Below are positions 7,097-9,564 of a stretch of 9,564 bases of DNA, piece by piece. Within the stretch, counting starts at the first letter, position 1, and each line of letters opens with the position of its first letter. The stretch covers positions 1-9,564 of the forward strand of contig JACZST010000054.1 of NCBI GenBank assembly GCA_022574065.1, read 5' to 3'. The DNA is from Acidobacteriota bacterium. GTDB taxonomy: Bacteria; Actinomycetota; Acidimicrobiia; Spongiisociales; UBA5794. The position numbers and the translations under genes were made by a program. A model generated the notes under the pieces. The model did not search any database. It saw only the letters and a program-made list of their open reading frames with translations, and was not told where the DNA came from.

Positions 7097-8568
7097 TCCA
7101 CCTGATGGTCGCCCTATGGCTGACCGCGATCGGAGTAGTCGCCGTAGCCCCGGCAGCGAATTGGCTCACGCCATTCGGAGTAGGCGCGGTCGCTCCTGCA
7201 GTCGGTAGCGCGATCTATGTCGTCGTGGGCGCCTTGCTCGCAGCGATGGACTCTTTTGGCGTCATCTCCGCGCTCAGTGCCTCAACCATTGTGGCCGCTG
7301 TGGTGTCAGCAGTCATCCTTCGTGCACCGTCGATCCGGATCGACGCTCGGCGGCTGGCGGCTGGCACCCTAATAGCAACGTCTCTGGCTGCATCGGTTTC
7401 GGTGTTAGCTCTCAACATCCACGCAACAAGGTTGACGAACGATTCATTCGGCTACCTGCGGGCAGCCAGCTCACTCGAACAAACTGGAGGACTCGAAGCG
7501 CTCGACAATCTGCAGCTTGTCAAACAACAGCTCACGGTCTCGCTCATTCAAGCTACCGGGTGGGTTGACGGGACCGGCTATTCGCCGGTACTCAGCCCCC
7601 TATTCGGCGCAACAACGCTCGCGGCAATCGGCTGGCTAGCAATCCGCGTCATGAAGCGTGACAGAGTCCCGACTAGGTGGCAGGTGGCGCTTCTCGCCGC
7701 CGCCGGTGCTCTTCTACTGACGACCAATCGGTTCGTGTACAACCTCACCTACGTCAACGGTCACCTGTTCCTGGCGATGTTGCTCCTAATTGCCGTTGGG
7801 CTGTCTTGGCTTGCCGTGACAGAAGGCGAGCACCGGTTCCTCTACATTGCTGGAATCGCATTCGCCGCGGTTGCCATCACCCGGGCCGAGTCGCTCATGG
7901 TCATCGCGTTGTTCATGATCCCAATCATTTCGACTCAGCAACTGACGCTGCGAGACCGACTGGTCGTCACTCTCCCCACCGCAATCGTCTCCGCCACTTG
8001 GTTCGGGTTAGTCCTCCGCCCCCACCTTCCCGGATCGGGGGTCGGATTTACTCCGCTATTTGGCAACGTAGCTATTGCCGTGCTTCTCGCCGTGTTCGCA
8101 TCGATAGCCGGCGTGCCGAGATTACGTCGAGTCGTCCGCATGGCGCCGTGGCTCACCCTCGGAGGAGCGTTTTTGCTGCTTGCGTACCACATTCAATCGG
8201 ACCCTCAACTGCTGCTCACCTCCATGAACTCCATGGCCGTCAACGCCGCGTATTGGGGTTTCTGGGGATTCTTCTGGTACATCATCCCTCCGCTCTTGAT
8301 CGCAACCATCGTGATCGGCAACGTCGACGAGGACCGCTTATGGAACCTCGGAATAGCCGGCTTCTTCCTAACGCTTCCTCTGACCGGCTACCTACGCGGG
8401 AGCGCCTTCCGGGTCGGTAGCGGAGACTCGGCAAATCGAATGCTGATGCATGTGGTACCGCTGCTCATCCTCTACCTTCTCCTGGCGGCCGGAAGAGCGT
8501 CGATCAATGGGAACAGACAGGACGATGCTCCAGCAGCCACAGACGCAGTCGCCGAATCGGCCGATTGA
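7093..8568 (+). CDS. Polytopic membrane protein, probable GT-C type glycosyltransferase
   Basis: The 491-residue protein is nearly all hydrophobic helix, about 12 to 14 membrane spans, with a hydrophilic tail (about 470-491). After the fourth helix a loop reads TRLTNDSFGYLRAASSLEQT (112-131). An acidic residue here (Asp117), followed by an aromatic and a small helix, resembles the first external loop of GT-C transferases that use polyprenyl-phosphate sugars. A second hydrophilic loop covers about 132-165. Near the end, ANRMLMHVVPLLILYLLL (447-464) recalls the Arg-then-Pro pattern of the last helix of such enzymes. That would mean sugar transfer to a glycan or lipid on the outer face of the membrane. 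This is fold-level inference. A polymerase, ligase or transporter is possible, though no Wzx- or Wzy-specific motif was recognised. It starts at ATG 7093, overlapping the preceding stop. Confidence 0.75.
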   Translation: MIHLMVALWLTAIGVVAVAPAANWLTPFGVGAVAPAVGSAIYVVVGALLAAMDSFGVISALSASTIVAAVVSAVILRAPSIRIDARRLAAGTLIATSLAASVSVLALNIHATRLTNDSFGYLRAASSLEQTGGLEALDNLQLVKQQLTVSLIQATGWVDGTGYSPVLSPLFGATTLAAIGWLAIRVMKRDRVPTRWQVALLAAAGALLLTTNRFVYNLTYVNGHLFLAMLLLIAVGLSWLAVTEGEHRFLYIAGIAFAAVAITRAESLMVIALFMIPIISTQQLTLRDRLVVTLPTAIVSATWFGLVLRPHLPGSGVGFTPLFGNVAIAVLLAVFASIAGVPRLRRVVRMAPWLTLGGAFLLLAYHIQSDPQLLLTSMNSMAVNAAYWGFWGFFWYIIPPLLIATIVIGNVDEDRLWNLGIAGFFLTLPLTGYLRGSAFRVGSGDSANRMLMHVVPLLILYLLLAAGRASINGNRQDDAPAATDAVAESAD

Positions 8569-8570
8569 AC

Positions 8571-8585
8571 CGACAGCTACCGTCG
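8571..8585 (+). repeat. 15-base intergenic motif, copy 2
   Basis: CGACAGCTACCGTCG begins two bases after the stop codon of the GT-C-like gene. It matches the motif at 6553-6567 at 14 of 15 positions. The rest of the 54-base gap to the next gene shows no terminator. Confidence 0.35.
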
Positions 8586-8622
8586 TGCTCTTCCAAGCCA
8601 CGGGTCCAGAACGGGTCTTGAG

Positions 8623-8938
8623 ATGAAACATCCTGGTGATCTCGCGCGAGATCCCTCCTGTGGGCGGCGGTGCTGGCACTATCGCGCTCAACCTCGCCAC
8701 ACAGATCGCCGTCGGCGGTCATCGGGTACGGATCATCACGATGCGCTTCGGCGATCTTCCGCTGATCGAAACCAGAGGTTCCGTCACCATCCAACGGCTT
8801 CGCTGCGGGCGACGCCACCAGAACAGTGCGTATCTCCCTTCCATGGCCAGGTTCGTACTGGCTGGCATTTTCTCGGAGTCGGGCGACGCTCGCATGAGCC
8901 GGGTCGCACCGTCGGATCGAGAGTCACCCACCCACCTG
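8623..8938 (+). pseudogene. Broken family 4 glycosyltransferase, N-terminal fragment
   Basis: The frame carrying NILVISREIPPVGGGAGTIA (from 8627), then LATQIAVGGHRVRIIT and MARFVLAGIF, is the N-terminal domain of a GT4 glycosyltransferase (GT-B fold), including the glycine-rich PPVGGGAG acceptor loop. Two things are wrong. The natural start would be ATG-AAC-ATC-CTG, but the DNA reads ATG-AAAC, one A too many. The ATG at 8623 is therefore out of frame and a TGA (8624-8626) sits in front of the good frame; GTG 8636 is the first in-frame alternative start. After about codon 85 (about 8880) similarity to GT4 stops in every frame, and the donor-binding half (usually about 280 more residues) is absent. 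The frame continues open to 9235, but over a convergent gene with no family resemblance. Either a decayed gene or a sequencing/assembly fault. Confidence 0.65.
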
Positions 8939-9564
8939 TCAATTCGTACCGGTGACCACCGCCATGTCGATCACGATCGATCCTTCGTTAATGCACGTCA
9001 TCACGTCACCAGGACGATCCGCCTCCCCATCCGGAGGCTGCCATACGAGCGTGGAACTCTCCGATGGGACCGGGACGATCCCGGAGCGCATCAACGGTCG
9101 CGCCTCACCAATAGCCCGCATCGCCACCCAGAGAGTTCCCGGGCCGCCGGGGATCTCGACCTGATCGACGCCGTCGCATTGGATCTCGGTGCCTTCGAGT
9201 TCGACAACACCGAAAGACTCGACGCCGACGAGTAGCGCCGCCATTGGTTCGGTCGTCGCTGCCAGTTCCACTGCTCCGAGATCGGTGAGGCTCGATCCGA
9301 GCAGCAGGGTATTGGCCGTAACTGGGGCGTACCACGGCCTGACCGCGGCCCACTCCGCCAAGTGGCTCAGTGGGCCAGCAAGGTAGAGGGCTCGATAGTT
9401 GTCGTGATCAACAAGATCTTGGGCAATCTCCCGAGTGACATAAGGCTGATAGATCATGAGTCCTTTGCGCTGGGCGTAGTACAGAACTCGAGGGTCATCG
9501 GGAATCCCGCCGACGATCACTCGATCCCCGGGCTGGGTGAGTTGGGCGATCTCGATGGCCTCGA
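8939..9564 (-). CDS. C-terminal soluble region of a probable membrane glycosyltransferase (runs off right edge)
   Basis: The 207 visible residues lack any membrane segment. They begin EAIEIAQLTQPGDRVIVGGI, with DDPRVLYYAQRKGLM next. This PGD(R/L)V...DP..LYY..R.G pattern is what I associate with the extracytoplasmic tail of GT-C transferases of the protein-mannosyltransferase/ArnT type. An alpha/beta section (to about 75 of the visible part) is followed by a strand-rich section with many Glu, Val and Gly, ending VVTGTN. The frame is open to the right edge with no need for a start inside the window; GTG 9518-9520 is only an internal codon. It is convergent with the broken GT4 fragment, and its stop (8939-8941) lies within the region where that fragment loses its identity. 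The function is tentative because the catalytic membrane part is not visible. Confidence 0.7.
   Translation of the reverse strand, partial: EAIEIAQLTQPGDRVIVGGIPDDPRVLYYAQRKGLMIYQPYVTREIAQDLVDHDNYRALYLAGPLSHLAEWAAVRPWYAPVTANTLLLGSSLTDLGAVELAATTEPMAALLVGVESFGVVELEGTEIQCDGVDQVEIPGGPGTLWVAMRAIGEARPLMRSGIVPVPSESSTLVWQPPDGEADRPGDVMTCINEGSIVIDMAVVTGTN

Noticed and set aside
8636..9235. Open frame of about 199 codons beginning in the GT4 fragment
   Set aside because: Only the first 80 or so codons resemble GT4. The rest lies antisense to the convergent gene for about 297 bases and is Arg/His/Asp-rich, typical of a shadow frame in GC-rich DNA.
1..9564. CRISPR array, tRNA, rRNA, transposase or integrase
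   Set aside because: No regularly spaced direct repeats, no cloverleaf-like sequence, and no transposase or recombinase motifs were noticed in reading either strand.

Overview
The window reads as a high-GC bacterial chromosome segment devoted mostly to surface glycan chemistry. It probably comes from an actinobacterium-like lineage. Three things point that way: a close match to the mycobacterial LigC type of ATP-dependent DNA ligase, frequent GTG starts, and a threonine-run linker of the kind I associate with exported proteins of Acidimicrobiia-like Actinobacteria. The phylum is an inference; there is no rRNA or other marker in the window.

Left part, minus strand (about 1-3676): a complete dTDP-L-rhamnose pathway, transcribed rmlA, rmlC, rmlD, rmlB, followed by the first 101 codons of a family 2 glycosyltransferase that runs off the left edge. 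All four junctions are 4-base start/stop overlaps (GTGA or ATGA), so the five genes form one tightly coupled operon. RmlA activates glucose-1-phosphate to dTDP-glucose, RmlB dehydrates it, RmlC epimerises it and RmlD reduces it to dTDP-L-rhamnose. The glycosyltransferase is a natural consumer of that sugar or a neighbouring sugar.

Upstream on the same strand (3737-4759) lies a LigC-type ATP-dependent DNA ligase, 60 bases from rmlA. A short divergent intergenic region (about 4760-4861) carries two inverted repeats and separates the ligase from the plus-strand genes.

Middle and right, plus strand (4862-8938): a membrane-anchored PQQ-type sugar dehydrogenase (four predicted membrane helices, a threonine linker, then a six-bladed propeller domain). 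Next come an unrecognised single-pass membrane-anchored protein of 174 residues and, coupled to it by an ATGA overlap, a 491-residue polytopic membrane protein that looks like a GT-C type glycosyltransferase. Last is the N-terminal part of a family 4 glycosyltransferase that is broken at its start (one extra A) and loses all similarity after about 85 codons. Facing it on the minus strand, and leaving through the right edge, is the C-terminal soluble part of what is probably another membrane glycosyltransferase.

The most notable points are the damaged GT4 gene at the convergent junction (a real deletion or an assembly join), the unknown 174-residue protein coupled to the GT-C-like protein, the unusual membrane-anchored sugar dehydrogenase, and a near-identical 15-base motif following two plus-strand genes. 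No RNA genes, CRISPR arrays, insertion sequences or integration sites were seen.
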